This document shows positions 17,033-25,436 of a DNA stretch of 64,000 bases, one piece after another. The notes beneath the pieces are model-generated. The model saw nothing but the letters and a program-made list of their open reading frames with translations. It was not told where the DNA came from and ran no database searches. A program made the position numbers and the translations under genes. Source of the stretch: Crossiella sp. S99.2 (GTDB lineage Bacteria > Actinomycetota > Actinomycetes > Mycobacteriales > Pseudonocardiaceae); assembly GCF_023094165.1 (NCBI RefSeq), contig NZ_JALMDK010000009.1, positions 124,001-188,000 on the forward strand, read 5' to 3'. Within the stretch, counting starts at the first letter, position 1; every line of letters begins with the position of its first letter.

Positions 17033-18631
17033 ATGAAGACGCTGGTGGTGCTGACCGCCGCGCTGGCCACCGCGCTGACCGGGGGCGGGTTCGCCGTCGC
17101 CGGTCCGGCGCCGCAGGCCGCGCCGCCGTCCGCCGCGCAGTCCGCCGCCGCCGAACTGCCCGAACTGCAGGCCGCCTCCGCCAACGTCGAGGTGGTCGAC
17201 CGGCTGCCCGACACCAAGGGCGCGATCTCGATCAACTACACCACCTACCGCTCCGGCTGGCGGAAGCGGGAGGTGATGTTCGTCAGCGGTGAGTTCGGCC
17301 TCAAGTCCTACGACGTGTCCAATCCGGACAAACCGGTGTTCCTGGATCACCTGGAGAACGCGGCGCTGGCGCTGCCCGGCGACGATGTGACCAAGCGGTT
17401 CTGGGAGAACGAGGACGTCGACGTCGACCACAAGCGCAAGCTGGTCTTCATGGCCCGCGAGCGCAGCGCGTTCGGGCGCCAGGTCGGCGGCGAGCGGCCG
17501 ACCGGCGTGTACATCCTGGACGCCAAGGACCCGGCCGACCTGAAGCTGATCAGCTTCGCCGAGATGGGCACCGGGCACACGACCACCTGCATCAACGACT
17601 GCCAGTACCTGTGGACCGCGGGTTATGACGGCACCCCGACGACCGATCCGGACCTGTACAAGCGGTCCGGGAAGATCTTCGTCACCGACATCCGGGATCC
17701 GCGCCACCCCAAGACCTCGGCCACCTACGTGGACCTCAACCGCAACCAGGGCAAGACGCACATGACCCACGACGTCCAGGTGGACGCCACGGGCATCGCC
17801 TGGGTCGCGGGCACCGGCGGCACCCGTGGCTACCGCACCTCTGGCTGGCACTTCGACCCGCTGACCAAGAAGTTCCGTGAGGCCACCGCGAACAACCCGA
17901 TCCCGTACGCGGGCGGCGGCGTGCCGGCCAAGGACATGCCGAGGGCCTTCAGCCACAACTCGATCCGCCCGGTCGGCGACCGGCTCGCCGACGGCCCCAA
18001 GCCCTCGGCCAAGCACCCGGCGGGCAGCCTGCTGCTGCACACCGAGGAAGCCTTCGGCTCGCCGACCTGCGCCGACCAGGGCCGGTTCGTGATCTCCTCG
18101 CTCAAGGGCTCCGGCAAGGGCGAGTCCTGGCAGGCCACCGAGCAGAAGCCGTTCCACCTGGAGACGGTCAGCGTGTGGAGCCCGCACGACCAGGAGGGCA
18201 CCATCACCGACGCGGGCTGCTCGGCGCACTACTTCGACATCCACGACCGCGTGGTGGCCTACTCCTTCTACGGCCAGGGCACCCGGTTCATCGACATCAG
18301 CGATCCGGCCAAGCCGTTCCAGATCGCCTACTACCGGCCGGAGGCGGCGGTCTCCTTCTCGCCCTATTGGTACAAGGGGCGGGCCTACATCGCCGACATC
18401 TCCCGCGGCGTGGAGATCGTCAAGCTGACCAAGGGCGCGGACGAGGCGCGGGAGGCCGGCCAGGAGGTCGTGCTCAAGACCAGCAAGCCGGTCGACGGCG
18501 CGGTGCTCACCACCACCAACCGCTCCGGCCGCCTGCCACTGGCCCCGGACCCCGACTACGGCTGGGCCTGCCCGATGGTGCTGCGCCGAGGCGGCCAGGG
18601 CTGCACCGAAGGCGCCGCCAGCTGCTGCTGA
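17033..18631 (+). CDS. Secreted LVIVD-repeat (beta-propeller) protein
   Basis: A 532-residue exported protein. The ATG at 17033 follows GAGGAAGAGGGG; residues 1-28 are a signal peptide (MKTLVVLTAALATALTGG, Ala-x-Ala-like cleavage). Several LVIVD-type blades are recognisable: FGLKSYDVSNPDKPVFLDHL (about 86-105), GVYILDAKDPADLKLISF, KIFVTDIRDPRHPK and TRFIDISDPAKPFQIAYY. The C-terminus has three cysteines in the last 12 residues. It probably folds as a propeller outside the membrane; ligand unknown. It starts 114 bases from the divergent small gene at 16918 and ends in a palindromic repeat shared with fbiD. Confidence 0.85.
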   Translation: MKTLVVLTAALATALTGGGFAVAGPAPQAAPPSAAQSAAAELPELQAASANVEVVDRLPDTKGAISINYTTYRSGWRKREVMFVSGEFGLKSYDVSNPDKPVFLDHLENAALALPGDDVTKRFWENEDVDVDHKRKLVFMARERSAFGRQVGGERPTGVYILDAKDPADLKLISFAEMGTGHTTTCINDCQYLWTAGYDGTPTTDPDLYKRSGKIFVTDIRDPRHPKTSATYVDLNRNQGKTHMTHDVQVDATGIAWVAGTGGTRGYRTSGWHFDPLTKKFREATANNPIPYAGGGVPAKDMPRAFSHNSIRPVGDRLADGPKPSAKHPAGSLLLHTEEAFGSPTCADQGRFVISSLKGSGKGESWQATEQKPFHLETVSVWSPHDQEGTITDAGCSAHYFDIHDRVVAYSFYGQGTRFIDISDPAKPFQIAYYRPEAAVSFSPYWYKGRAYIADISRGVEIVKLTKGADEAREAGQEVVLKTSKPVDGAVLTTTNRSGRLPLAPDPDYGWACPMVLRRGGQGCTEGAASCC

Positions 18632-18632
18632 C

Positions 18633-18700
18633 CGTACGAGTTGGGCCAACTCGTACGCCGGGTTGGCCCAACTCGTACGCCGGTTTTGCCCAAGTGGGTG
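18633..18700. repeat. Palindromic dispersed repeat, cluster 3
   Basis: A 25-base perfect palindrome (18633-18657; arms CGTACGAGTTGG and CCAACTCGTACG around one G) is followed by a second half-copy GTTGGCCCAACTCGTACGCC (18661-18680) and a decayed third. It fills the 70 bases between the convergent stops of the LVIVD gene and fbiD and could act as a two-way terminator. Confidence 0.85.
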
Positions 18701-18701
18701 G

Positions 18702-19334
18702 TCAGGCGGCGGGGGTGAGTAGGCGGGCGGTGTGTTCGCCCAGGCCGAGGGTGGCGGCGGCGAGGAGGTCTTCGGCGGTGTCGACGTCGCAGCGGAGTGA
18801 GGGCCAGGGGCCCAGTAGCTCGGCCGCGCCGGAGGCGGCGTGCGCGGTGGCCGAGCCGGGGCCGAAGCGAGGGTTCAGCGGGCCGCGGCCGGCCAGGAGC
18901 AGGGTGGTGCCGGTGCCCTGGCGGTCCGGGCAGAAGGCCCGTTCCGGCGCGGCGGCCAGGGCCGCGTCCAGCTCCTCGGGCCGCAGCGCGGGCAGGTCGG
19001 CCTGCAAGGCGCCGATCCGGCAGTCCGGGTGGTCCTGGCGCAGCAGCTCCGCGCCGTAGGCCAGGGCCGCGTTCAGGCCGCCCGCCACATCCGGCACCGT
19101 CTCCACGCCCAGGCCGGTGAGCACCTCGGCCACGTTCGGGTCCGAGGTGATGGCCAGCAGCCTGCGCACACCACGCGCCGCCCTGGCGGCGGTCATGGTG
19201 TCGGTCACCAGGGCCAGGGCCAGGCGTTCATGCGCGGTCCGGTCGCCCGCGCCGCCGTCAGCGGCGCCGAGCAGCCTGGACTTGGCCCGGAGCAGAACCT
19301 TCACCGGGACCACGAGATCGACACGGTTGGACAC
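18702..19334 (-). CDS. fbiD: Phosphoenolpyruvate guanylyltransferase (coenzyme F420 synthesis)
   Basis: A CofC/FbiD-family nucleotidyltransferase of 210 residues that activates phosphoenolpyruvate with GTP in the first step of F420 assembly in actinobacteria. Features: VDLVVPVKVLLRAKSRLLG at the N-terminus (nucleotide loop), LGVETVPDVAGGLNAALAYG, the metal-site region LQADLPALRPEEL, and FGPGSATAHAASG near 160-172. The GTG at 19334 starts a standard-length protein. The location beside gpsA and ppk matches mycobacterial Rv2983. Its presence implies that the organism makes F420; other fbi genes are not in the window. Confidence 0.92.
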   Translation of the reverse strand: MSNRVDLVVPVKVLLRAKSRLLGAADGGAGDRTAHERLALALVTDTMTAARAARGVRRLLAITSDPNVAEVLTGLGVETVPDVAGGLNAALAYGAELLRQDHPDCRIGALQADLPALRPEELDAALAAAPERAFCPDRQGTGTTLLLAGRGPLNPRFGPGSATAHAASGAAELLGPWPSLRCDVDTAEDLLAAATLGLGEHTARLLTPAA

Positions 19335-19423
19335 CCTGACATCCTCCCAACTGGACCTTCACCACCCTCGCGGGGAAGACTCACGGCGGCAACACGCACC
19401 GGTGAGACGAAGGAGACAACAGG

Positions 19424-20203
19424 GTGGCCAAGAAGGAGAAGGGCGGCTTCTGGGTCGGGCTGGCCGCGGCGATCTTCTTCCCGATGACCAGGATCCTGGC
19501 CAGGCGGAAGTTCGTCGGACTCGAGCACATCCCGTTCGACCGGCCGGTACTGGTGGTCGCCAACCACATCTCCTACCTGGACCCGGTCTACAGCGCGGTG
19601 TTCGTGCGCAGCGCCCGCAGGGTGCCCCGGTTCCTGGCCAAGGCCAGCCTGTGGAAGATCCCGGTGCTCGGCCAGATCCTCAAGGGCTCCGGCCAGATCC
19701 CGGTGCACCGCGGCTCGGTGGACGCCCGCCGCAGCCTGCAGTCCGGGCTGGAAGCGCTGGGCGAGGGCAAGGTCGTGGTGATCTACCCCGAGGGCACCAT
19801 CACCAGGGACCCCGAGGTCTGGCCGATGCACTCGCACGTCGGCGTCGGGCGGCTGGCGGTGGACCACTGCGTCAACGGCGAGGCGATCTGCGTGCCGATG
19901 GTGCACTGGAACACCCACCTGGTCTTCGACAAGTACAAGAAGAAGCTGAGCCTGTTCCCGCGCAAGAACGTCACCATCCAGGCCGGGCCGCCGCTGGACC
20001 TGTCCCGGTTCCAGGGCCGTGAGGTGGACGCCGAACTGCTGCGCGAGGTCACCGATCACCTGATGGGCGAGGTGCGCACGCTGCTGGCCGAGGTACGCCA
20101 GGAGACCGCGCCGACCGAGTTCTACACCGTGCGCAAGAAGAAGGACGCCGACTCGGGCGAGGCCGTGGAGAAGAACGCGGCCCCGAAGGACGGCGAGCAG
20201 TGA
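19424..20203 (+). CDS. 1-acylglycerol-3-phosphate acyltransferase-like protein (PlsC family)
   Basis: Transfers an acyl group to a glycerophospholipid precursor, probably making phosphatidate at the membrane. The 259-residue protein has the NHISYLD active-site motif (HX4D, about residues 46-52), the substrate motif around [14 protein letters not shown] (about 90-104) and YPEGT (about 124-128). The C-terminal 40 residues are charged and probably disordered. The GTG start is preceded by AAGGAGACAACAGG. It overlaps gpsA (GTGA), linking it to glycerol-3-phosphate supply for phospholipids. Confidence 0.9.
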   Translation: MAKKEKGGFWVGLAAAIFFPMTRILARRKFVGLEHIPFDRPVLVVANHISYLDPVYSAVFVRSARRVPRFLAKASLWKIPVLGQILKGSGQIPVHRGSVDARRSLQSGLEALGEGKVVVIYPEGTITRDPEVWPMHSHVGVGRLAVDHCVNGEAICVPMVHWNTHLVFDKYKKKLSLFPRKNVTIQAGPPLDLSRFQGREVDAELLREVTDHLMGEVRTLLAEVRQETAPTEFYTVRKKKDADSGEAVEKNAAPKDGEQ

Positions 20204-21210
20204 TGCCGCAGCGGATCGCGGTGCTGGGCGCCGGGTCCTGGGGCACCACCTTCGCCAAGGTGCTCGCCGACGCCGGCCGCGATGTGGTGCTGTGGGCCCG
20301 CCGTCCCGAGGTGGCCGCGGCCATCACCGACCGCGGCGAGAATCCCGACTACCTGCCGGGCATTCCGCTGCCCGCCACCCTGCGCTCCACAGTGGACCCG
20401 CTGGCCGCCCTGGACGGCGCGCAGGCGGTGGTGCTGGCCGTGCCCAGCCAGACCCTGCGGGAGAACCTGGCAGGCTGGCGGCCCGCGCTGCCCGCGGGCG
20501 CGACCCTGGTGAGCCTGGCCAAGGGCGTGGAACTGGGCACGCTCAAGCGGATGAGCGAGGTGGTGGCCGAGGTCGCCGGTGTCCCGGCCGGACAGGTCGC
20601 GGTGGTCTCCGGACCGAACCTGGCCCGCGAGATCGCCGCCGAGCAGCCCACCGCCAGCGTGGTGGCCTGCCCGGACGCCGAGCGCGCGGTGGCCTTCCAG
20701 CGTGCCTGCTTCACCAACTACTTCCGCTCCTACACCAACACCGACGTGGTGGGCTGCGAGCTGGGCGGCGCCTGCAAGAACGTGATCGCGCTGGCCTGCG
20801 GCATGGCGGGCGGACTCGGCTACGGCGACAACACGATGGCCGCGCTGATCACCCGCGGCCTGGCCGAAACCGCCCGGCTGGGCGTGGCCCTTGGCGCGGA
20901 CCCGCTCACCTTCTCCGGCCTGGCCGGGCTCGGCGACCTGGTCGCCACCTGCGCTTCGCCGTTGTCCCGCAACCGCTCCTTCGGCGATCGGCTGGGCCGG
21001 GGGGAAACCCTGGTGCAGGCCCAGGAGGCCACCAACGGTCAGGTCGCCGAGGGCGTGAAGTCCTGCTCGTCCATCCGCGAGCTGGCCGCCCGGCACGGCG
21101 TGGACATGCCGATCACCGACGGCGTGTACCGGGTGTGCCACCAGGGGCTGGAACCGTTGAAGATGGCCGCCGAGCTGTTGGGGCGGGCACAGAAAGACGA
21201 GCGACAGTGA
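20200..21210 (+). CDS. gpsA: Glycerol-3-phosphate dehydrogenase [NAD(P)+]
   Basis: Reduces dihydroxyacetone phosphate to sn-glycerol 3-phosphate for phospholipid synthesis. The 336-residue protein has an N-terminal Rossmann motif [19 protein letters not shown] (about residues 8-26), the substrate-binding Lys region [20 protein letters not shown] (about 187-206) and [11 protein letters not shown]. The start is GTG-ATG overlapping the acyltransferase stop; its own stop overlaps the next gene's GTG. The three genes therefore form a coupled unit. Confidence 0.97.
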   Translation: MMPQRIAVLGAGSWGTTFAKVLADAGRDVVLWARRPEVAAAITDRGENPDYLPGIPLPATLRSTVDPLAALDGAQAVVLAVPSQTLRENLAGWRPALPAGATLVSLAKGVELGTLKRMSEVVAEVAGVPAGQVAVVSGPNLAREIAAEQPTASVVACPDAERAVAFQRACFTNYFRSYTNTDVVGCELGGACKNVIALACGMAGGLGYGDNTMAALITRGLAETARLGVALGADPLTFSGLAGLGDLVATCASPLSRNRSFGDRLGRGETLVQAQEATNGQVAEGVKSCSSIRELAARHGVDMPITDGVYRVCHQGLEPLKMAAELLGRAQKDERQ

Positions 21211-22334
21211 ACGAGGAGTGGGGCGACGGCACCCGGTGCGTGCACGCGGGCAGCGGGAAACCCGTGCTGGGGCAGCCGTTGGTGTCCGGGCCGGTGTTCG
21301 CCTCGGTCTACCACCTCCAGGACGGCCCGGCCGCGCCCGCCGCGCTCGGCAACACCTACGGCCGCGCGGAGAACCCGACCTGGGAGGTCCTCGAAGAGGC
21401 CATCGGCGCGCTCGACGGCGGCCGGACCCTGGTCTACCCCTCCGGCATGGCCGCCATCGCCGGCCTGTTGCGCGCCACCCTGCGTTCGGGCGACACGGTG
21501 ATCGTGCCCGCGGACGGCTACTACGCCACCCGGCAGCTCGTGCGCGAGGAACTCGGTCAGTTCGGCGTGCGGATGCGGGAGATCGCCACCCCAGGACCGT
21601 GGACTCCCGAGGTGTTCGACGGGGTGCGGCTGGTGCTGGTGGAAACCCCGTCCAACCCGCTGCTGGACGTCTGCGACCTGATCGCGCTCAGCGACGCCGC
21701 GCACGAGCGGGGCGCGATCGTGGCCGTGGACAACACCACCGCCACCCCGCTCGGCCAGCGCCCCCTGGAGCTGGGCGCGGATGTGGTGGTGGCCAGCGAC
21801 ACCAAGGCGCTGTCCGGGCACAGCGATCTGTTGCTGGGCCACGTCTCCACCAACGATCCCGGGCTGTACGCCCGGCTCGCCCAGGGCCGCAAGCTCAGCG
21901 GCGCCATCCCGGGTCCGTTCGAGACCTGGCTGGCGCACCGCGGATTGGGCACCCTGGACCTCCGGCTGGCCCGGCAGGCCCAGAACGCCGAGGCGCTGGC
22001 CACCGCGTTGCGCGCGCATCCGGCCGTCACCGGCCTGCGCTGGCCGGGCCTGCCCGGCGATCCCGCGCACGAGATCGCCAAGCGGCAGATGACCCGGTTC
22101 GGCGGGGTGCTGCGGTTCACCCTGCCGGACAAGGAGACCGTGGCCCGGTTCATCGACGCCAGCGAACTGGTCTCGGCCACCACCAGCTTCGGCGGCCTGC
22201 ACACCACCGCGGACCGGCGGGCCCAGTGGGGCGACGCCGTTCCCGAGGGGTTCGTGCGGCTGTCCGCGGGATGTGAGGACACCGCCGATCTGGTCACCGA
22301 CATTGTGCTGGCACTGGAGACCGCGGACCGCTGA
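21207..22334 (+). CDS. Cystathionine gamma-lyase (PLP-dependent)
   Basis: A Cys/Met-metabolism PLP enzyme of 375 residues. Visible features: [38 protein letters not shown] and the PLP lysine in [11 protein letters not shown] (about residue 197). Family members split cystathionine or related thioethers into cysteine, ammonia and a keto acid. The GTG at 21207 overlaps the gpsA TGA; the frame open through gpsA is a shadow. The family also includes cystathionine synthases and methionine lyases; the lyase call rests on resemblance to actinobacterial genes in this position. Confidence 0.88.
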   Translation: MNEEWGDGTRCVHAGSGKPVLGQPLVSGPVFASVYHLQDGPAAPAALGNTYGRAENPTWEVLEEAIGALDGGRTLVYPSGMAAIAGLLRATLRSGDTVIVPADGYYATRQLVREELGQFGVRMREIATPGPWTPEVFDGVRLVLVETPSNPLLDVCDLIALSDAAHERGAIVAVDNTTATPLGQRPLELGADVVVASDTKALSGHSDLLLGHVSTNDPGLYARLAQGRKLSGAIPGPFETWLAHRGLGTLDLRLARQAQNAEALATALRAHPAVTGLRWPGLPGDPAHEIAKRQMTRFGGVLRFTLPDKETVARFIDASELVSATTSFGGLHTTADRRAQWGDAVPEGFVRLSAGCEDTADLVTDIVLALETADR

Positions 22335-22353
22335 CCCGGTCCACTGTGGACGA

Positions 22354-23013
22354 TCAGGCCAGCTTGGCCAGCACGGCCTTCGCGGTGTCCACAGTGGACT
22401 GCGGGTTCTGGCCGGTGACCAGTTTCCCGTCCACCACAACGTGGTTGCTCCACGGCTCGCCCGCCTCGATCACCGCGCCGCGCCCGCGCAGCTCGGTCTC
22501 CAGCCACCACGGGGTGTTCTCGCCGAGGGCCTGGCGTTCCTCGGCGTCGGTGAACACGGTCAGCCGCCGCCCGGCGAAGGCGTTGCCCGCGCTGAGCAGT
22601 CCGGCCAGGCCGTGGCAGAGCGCGCCGATTACCTTGTCCTGGGCCAAAGCCATGGTCAGCAACGCGGCCAGGTGCGCATTGGTGGCCAGGTCGGTCATCG
22701 GTCCGTGGCCGCCGGGCAGGTAGATCGCGTCGTAGCCGTCCAGGGACACCGCGGCCAGGTCCAGCGGCTTGGTCAGTGCCTCGCCGAGACCGTCCAGGTA
22801 GGCAACTAGGTCGTCCTGGCCCGCGCGGCTGCCCGGGTCCGCGGTGGGGGTGACGCCGCCGGGGGTGGCGATGTCCACCTCGATGCCGGCCGCGCGGAAG
22901 GCGCGGTGCGAGGCGGCGGCCTCCTCCACCCAGTAGCCGGTGGGGTGGGCCGAGCCGTCGGCCAGGGTGAGTGAGTCGGCGCCGGTGAGCACCAGCAGGA
23001 TCTTCTTCGTCAT
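22354..23013 (-). CDS. DJ-1/PfpI family protein (Hsp31-like)
   Basis: A 219-residue class I glutamine amidotransferase-like protein. The nucleophile elbow is GALCHGLAGL (Cys about residue 117), with the acidic partner region TPGGVTPTADP near 50 and the LPGGHGPMTDL loop (about 90). Hsp31-like members act as glyoxalases, deglycases or chaperones for carbonyl stress. I start at the ATG at 23013, since the upstream extension has no domain sequence. It is divergent from a LysR regulator, which probably controls it. Confidence 0.87.
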   Translation of the reverse strand: MTKKILLVLTGADSLTLADGSAHPTGYWVEEAAASHRAFRAAGIEVDIATPGGVTPTADPGSRAGQDDLVAYLDGLGEALTKPLDLAAVSLDGYDAIYLPGGHGPMTDLATNAHLAALLTMALAQDKVIGALCHGLAGLLSAGNAFAGRRLTVFTDAEERQALGENTPWWLETELRGRGAVIEAGEPWSNHVVVDGKLVTGQNPQSTVDTAKAVLAKLA

Positions 23014-23117
23014 GGCCGCCAAGCTAGGCCCGCCGAGCCTGGTCACGCACCTCGTCGCCATCATCAAACTTATGGCGGGCGTGGAATAGTTCGCATGACC
23101 GCTGATGAGGAGGAGTC

Positions 23118-24026
23118 GTGCCCGAGCTGGACCTGCTCGCCACCTTCCTGGAGATCCACCGCACCGGCTCGCTCACCGCGGCCGCGGCCCGGCGTGGCCT
23201 GTCCCAGCCCGCGGTCAGCGGTCAGCTCGCCCGGCTGGAACGCCAGCTCGGCGTGGAGCTGTTCACCCGCACCAACCAGGGCGTGCGGCCCACCCCGCGG
23301 GCGGACACCCTGGCCGCCCAGGTCGCCTCGCACGTGGACAAGTTGCGCAGTGCCTTCGACCCCGAGGACGACCAGTGCCTGGTCGGCCAGGGCCAACTCC
23401 GGCTGGGCGGACCGGCCGAGCTGACCACGCTCCGGGTGCTGCCCGCGCTGACCCCGCTCACCGCCTGCGGCCTGCGGCTGCGGGTGCAGTTCGGGCTGGC
23501 CGAGGACCTGCTCACCGCGCTGCTGGAGGAGCGCCTCGACCTGGTGGTCTCGGCGATCCGGCCGACCCAGCGCGGGGTGGCCGCCACCCCGTTCCTGGAC
23601 GAGGAGTTCCTGCTGCTCGGCGCGCCCGCCTTCGCCCGCACCGTGCGGGCCGAGCTGCTGGCCACCGACCCGGTGCGCGCGCTGGCGCACCTGCCGCTGG
23701 TCGCCTACGCCGAGGACCTGCCGATCATCCGCCGCTACTGGCGCACCGCCTTCGGGCGCAGGCCGCCGAACGCGCTGGCCGTGGTGGTGCCGGACCTGCG
23801 CGCGGTGCTGACCGCGGTGATCGCCGGGATGGGCGTGTCCGTGCTGCCCCGCTATGTGGCCGAGTCCGCGCTGAGCGCCGGGTCGGTGGAGCTGCTGCAC
23901 GAGCCGGCGGTGCCGCCGCTGAACACCGGGTTCCTGGCCACCAGGGTGGGCGGGCTGGCCGATCCGGTGGTCGCCAGGGCGCACGCGCACTTGCTCGAAC
24001 GGGCGAAGGCGTGGCCCACGTTGTGA
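23118..24026 (+). CDS. LysR-type regulator
   Basis: A 302-residue LysR protein: HTH at residues 3-62 (LLATFLEIHRTGSLTAAAAR, LSQPAVSGQLARLERQLG) and a periplasmic-binding-like effector domain from about 90. The GTG start follows GAGGAGGAGTC. It diverges from the DJ-1 family gene with about 100 bases between, where AACTTAT and ATAGTT are set 12 bases apart as a possible LysR site. It likely senses a reactive carbonyl or related signal; inferred only from the neighbour. Confidence 0.9.
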   Translation: MPELDLLATFLEIHRTGSLTAAAARRGLSQPAVSGQLARLERQLGVELFTRTNQGVRPTPRADTLAAQVASHVDKLRSAFDPEDDQCLVGQGQLRLGGPAELTTLRVLPALTPLTACGLRLRVQFGLAEDLLTALLEERLDLVVSAIRPTQRGVAATPFLDEEFLLLGAPAFARTVRAELLATDPVRALAHLPLVAYAEDLPIIRRYWRTAFGRRPPNALAVVVPDLRAVLTAVIAGMGVSVLPRYVAESALSAGSVELLHEPAVPPLNTGFLATRVGGLADPVVARAHAHLLERAKAWPTL

Positions 24027-24032
24027 GATTCT

Positions 24033-24051
24033 GCCGGTCGGCTTGACCGGC
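24033..24051 (+). terminator. Hairpin after the LysR gene
   Basis: GCCGGTC and GACCGGC form a 7-bp stem with a 5-base loop 7 bases past the LysR stop. The remaining 190 bases to the next start hold no gene and no riboswitch fold I recognise. Confidence 0.5.
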
Positions 24052-24245
24052 CTCCGGCCTGGCTGCTTCCATTCTCCCGTGACCAGTCGCGCATCCTCGT
24101 GCCAGCGAGGCCCCATCGGCCTCCGGCGAGTTGCCAGCGCGCTCTGTTGTCCTTCCTGCTGAAACACCCCGCCGCAGTGCGTTTTCCGGCGCGGTCCCGG
24201 CCCTGTGCCGCGCGCCGACCACCCTCAGCTTGAAGGACCTCAGTC

Positions 24246-24725
24246 ATGTTCGCCGTTCCGCCCAACACCGTCGCCGTCGATGGCACCCGGGCCGCCGCCC
24301 ACCCCGCCCGCATCGCCATGAACGTGGCCGCGGACCGCTCCCGCTGGGGGCACCTGCTGCGCTATGACCCGGCCGAGCGCTACACCGCGCTGCTGGAGCG
24401 CACCGCCGAGCACGAGATCTGGCTGATGAGCTGGCTGCCCGGCCAGCGAACCGAACTGCACGACCACGGCGGCGCGACCGGCGCCTTCGCCGTGGTCTCC
24501 GGCGTGCTCGCCGAACGGGTCGCCCGGCTCGGTGAGAACGGCCGCCCGGTCGAACTGGTGCACGCCCTCACCGCCGGTCAGACCAGGGTGTTCGGCCCGC
24601 ACTACGTGCACCAGGTGATCAACGAGGGCCCGGACCCCGCGGTGAGCATCCACGTCTTCGACGGCGAGCGCCGGGACATGCCGCGCTACCGGATGGACTA
24701 CGCGATCGGCCCGGTCCGGGACTGA
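24246..24725 (+). CDS. Cysteine dioxygenase
   Basis: A 159-residue cupin that oxidises cysteine to cysteine sulfinate with non-heme iron. Iron ligands are visible in ELHDHGGATGAFAVVSG (His about residues 75 and 77) and in the second cupin motif HYVHQVINEG (about 119-128). The N-terminus begins MFAVPPNTVAVDG. The ATG follows TTGAAGGACCTCAGTC. The 3' end overlaps the convergent next gene by 28 bases. Together with cystathionine lyase upstream it suggests local sulfur amino acid handling. Confidence 0.9.
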   Translation: MFAVPPNTVAVDGTRAAAHPARIAMNVAADRSRWGHLLRYDPAERYTALLERTAEHEIWLMSWLPGQRTELHDHGGATGAFAVVSGVLAERVARLGENGRPVELVHALTAGQTRVFGPHYVHQVINEGPDPAVSIHVFDGERRDMPRYRMDYAIGPVRD

Positions 24726-25363
24726 ACGTGCGCCGGCGGTTCGGCGCCGGCGGGCAGCAGCGGGCAGGGCTCCGGCTCGCCCCAGGCCCGGCGTAGCGGC
24801 AGCACCCCGGCCCACACACCGGGCGTGCCCAGGTCGGCCTCGTCGTCGCCGGGCGGACCGGAGCGCATCTTCACCGCCGCCTCGGCCAGGTCCAGTGCGA
24901 GCACCGTGGTGGCGGCCAGTTCGCGCTTGTCGGGTTGCCGGGCGTGGCCCCAGGAACCGGGGGCGATGTGCTCGGTCAGCGTGCGCAGGCCGTGCAGGCG
25001 GGCTTCGTCCCCGACCACCGGGATCGCCCGGCCGTGGATCACCGCGCTGCGGTAGTTGACCGAGAAGTGGAACACCGAGCGGGCGTAGACGATGCCGTCC
25101 AGCTCGGTCACGCTCACGCACACCTCGGTGCCGCCCGCCGCCCGCAGACTGGCCGCGCCGGAGGATCCGTGCAGGTAGAGCGTGTCCCCATCTCGGCCGT
25201 AGCAGGTGGGCAGCACCAGCGGCACGCCGTCGAGGACCACGCCGAGGTGGCACAGCATCGCGCCGTCGAGCAGCGCGTGCAGTTCGGCGCGGTCGGTGCG
25301 GGCTCGGTCCTTGCCGCGGCGGATCGTGCTGCGGTCGGTCGGGGACAGCGCGTCAGTGGTCAC
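24698..25363 (-). CDS. Pyridoxamine 5'-phosphate oxidase-like flavin protein
   Basis: A 221-residue split-barrel FMN-binding protein. Seen: DRAELHALLDGAMLCHLGVV, VLPTCYGRDGDTLYLHGSSG (about 47-66), EVCVSVTELDGIVYARSVFH, VNYRSAVIHGRAIPV. The pattern matches small actinobacterial PNPOx-like proteins (some bind F420). The GTG at 25363 is the first codon that gives a family-like start. It is divergent from a MocR regulator, the arrangement seen for vitamin B6-linked gene pairs. The C-terminus overlaps the cysteine dioxygenase gene tail to tail. Confidence 0.82.
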   Translation of the reverse strand: MTTDALSPTDRSTIRRGKDRARTDRAELHALLDGAMLCHLGVVLDGVPLVLPTCYGRDGDTLYLHGSSGAASLRAAGGTEVCVSVTELDGIVYARSVFHFSVNYRSAVIHGRAIPVVGDEARLHGLRTLTEHIAPGSWGHARQPDKRELAATTVLALDLAEAAVKMRSGPPGDDEADLGTPGVWAGVLPLRRAWGEPEPCPLLPAGAEPPAHVQSRTGPIA

Positions 25364-25387
25364 GGCACCTAGTATTCGAGCGGGAAC

Positions 25388-25406
25388 TGGCATGCCCACA
25401 GTGCCA
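25388..25406. promoter_or_regulatory. Inverted repeat TGGCA-N9-TGCCA in the MocR gap
   Basis: Perfect 5-bp arms centred in the 73-base gap between the divergent PNPOx-like and MocR genes; AGTATT and AATACC words also flank it symmetrically. It is a candidate MocR-binding site. Confidence 0.5.
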
Positions 25407-25436
25407 ATACCGGGTGAATATGAGAGGCCACTCACC

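Noticed and set aside
16706-18649. 647-residue minus-strand frame opposite the LVIVD gene
   Set aside because: Only the last 70 residues look like a protein; the rest is the complement of a clearly coding gene with His/Gly/Val bias.
20292-21206. Extension of the cystathionine lyase frame through gpsA
   Set aside because: Composition is Arg/Gly-rich and the true start is the GTG overlapping the gpsA stop.
24027-24245. Riboswitch before cysteine dioxygenase
   Set aside because: No SAM, cobalamin or other known aptamer pattern could be recognised; only one short hairpin is visible.
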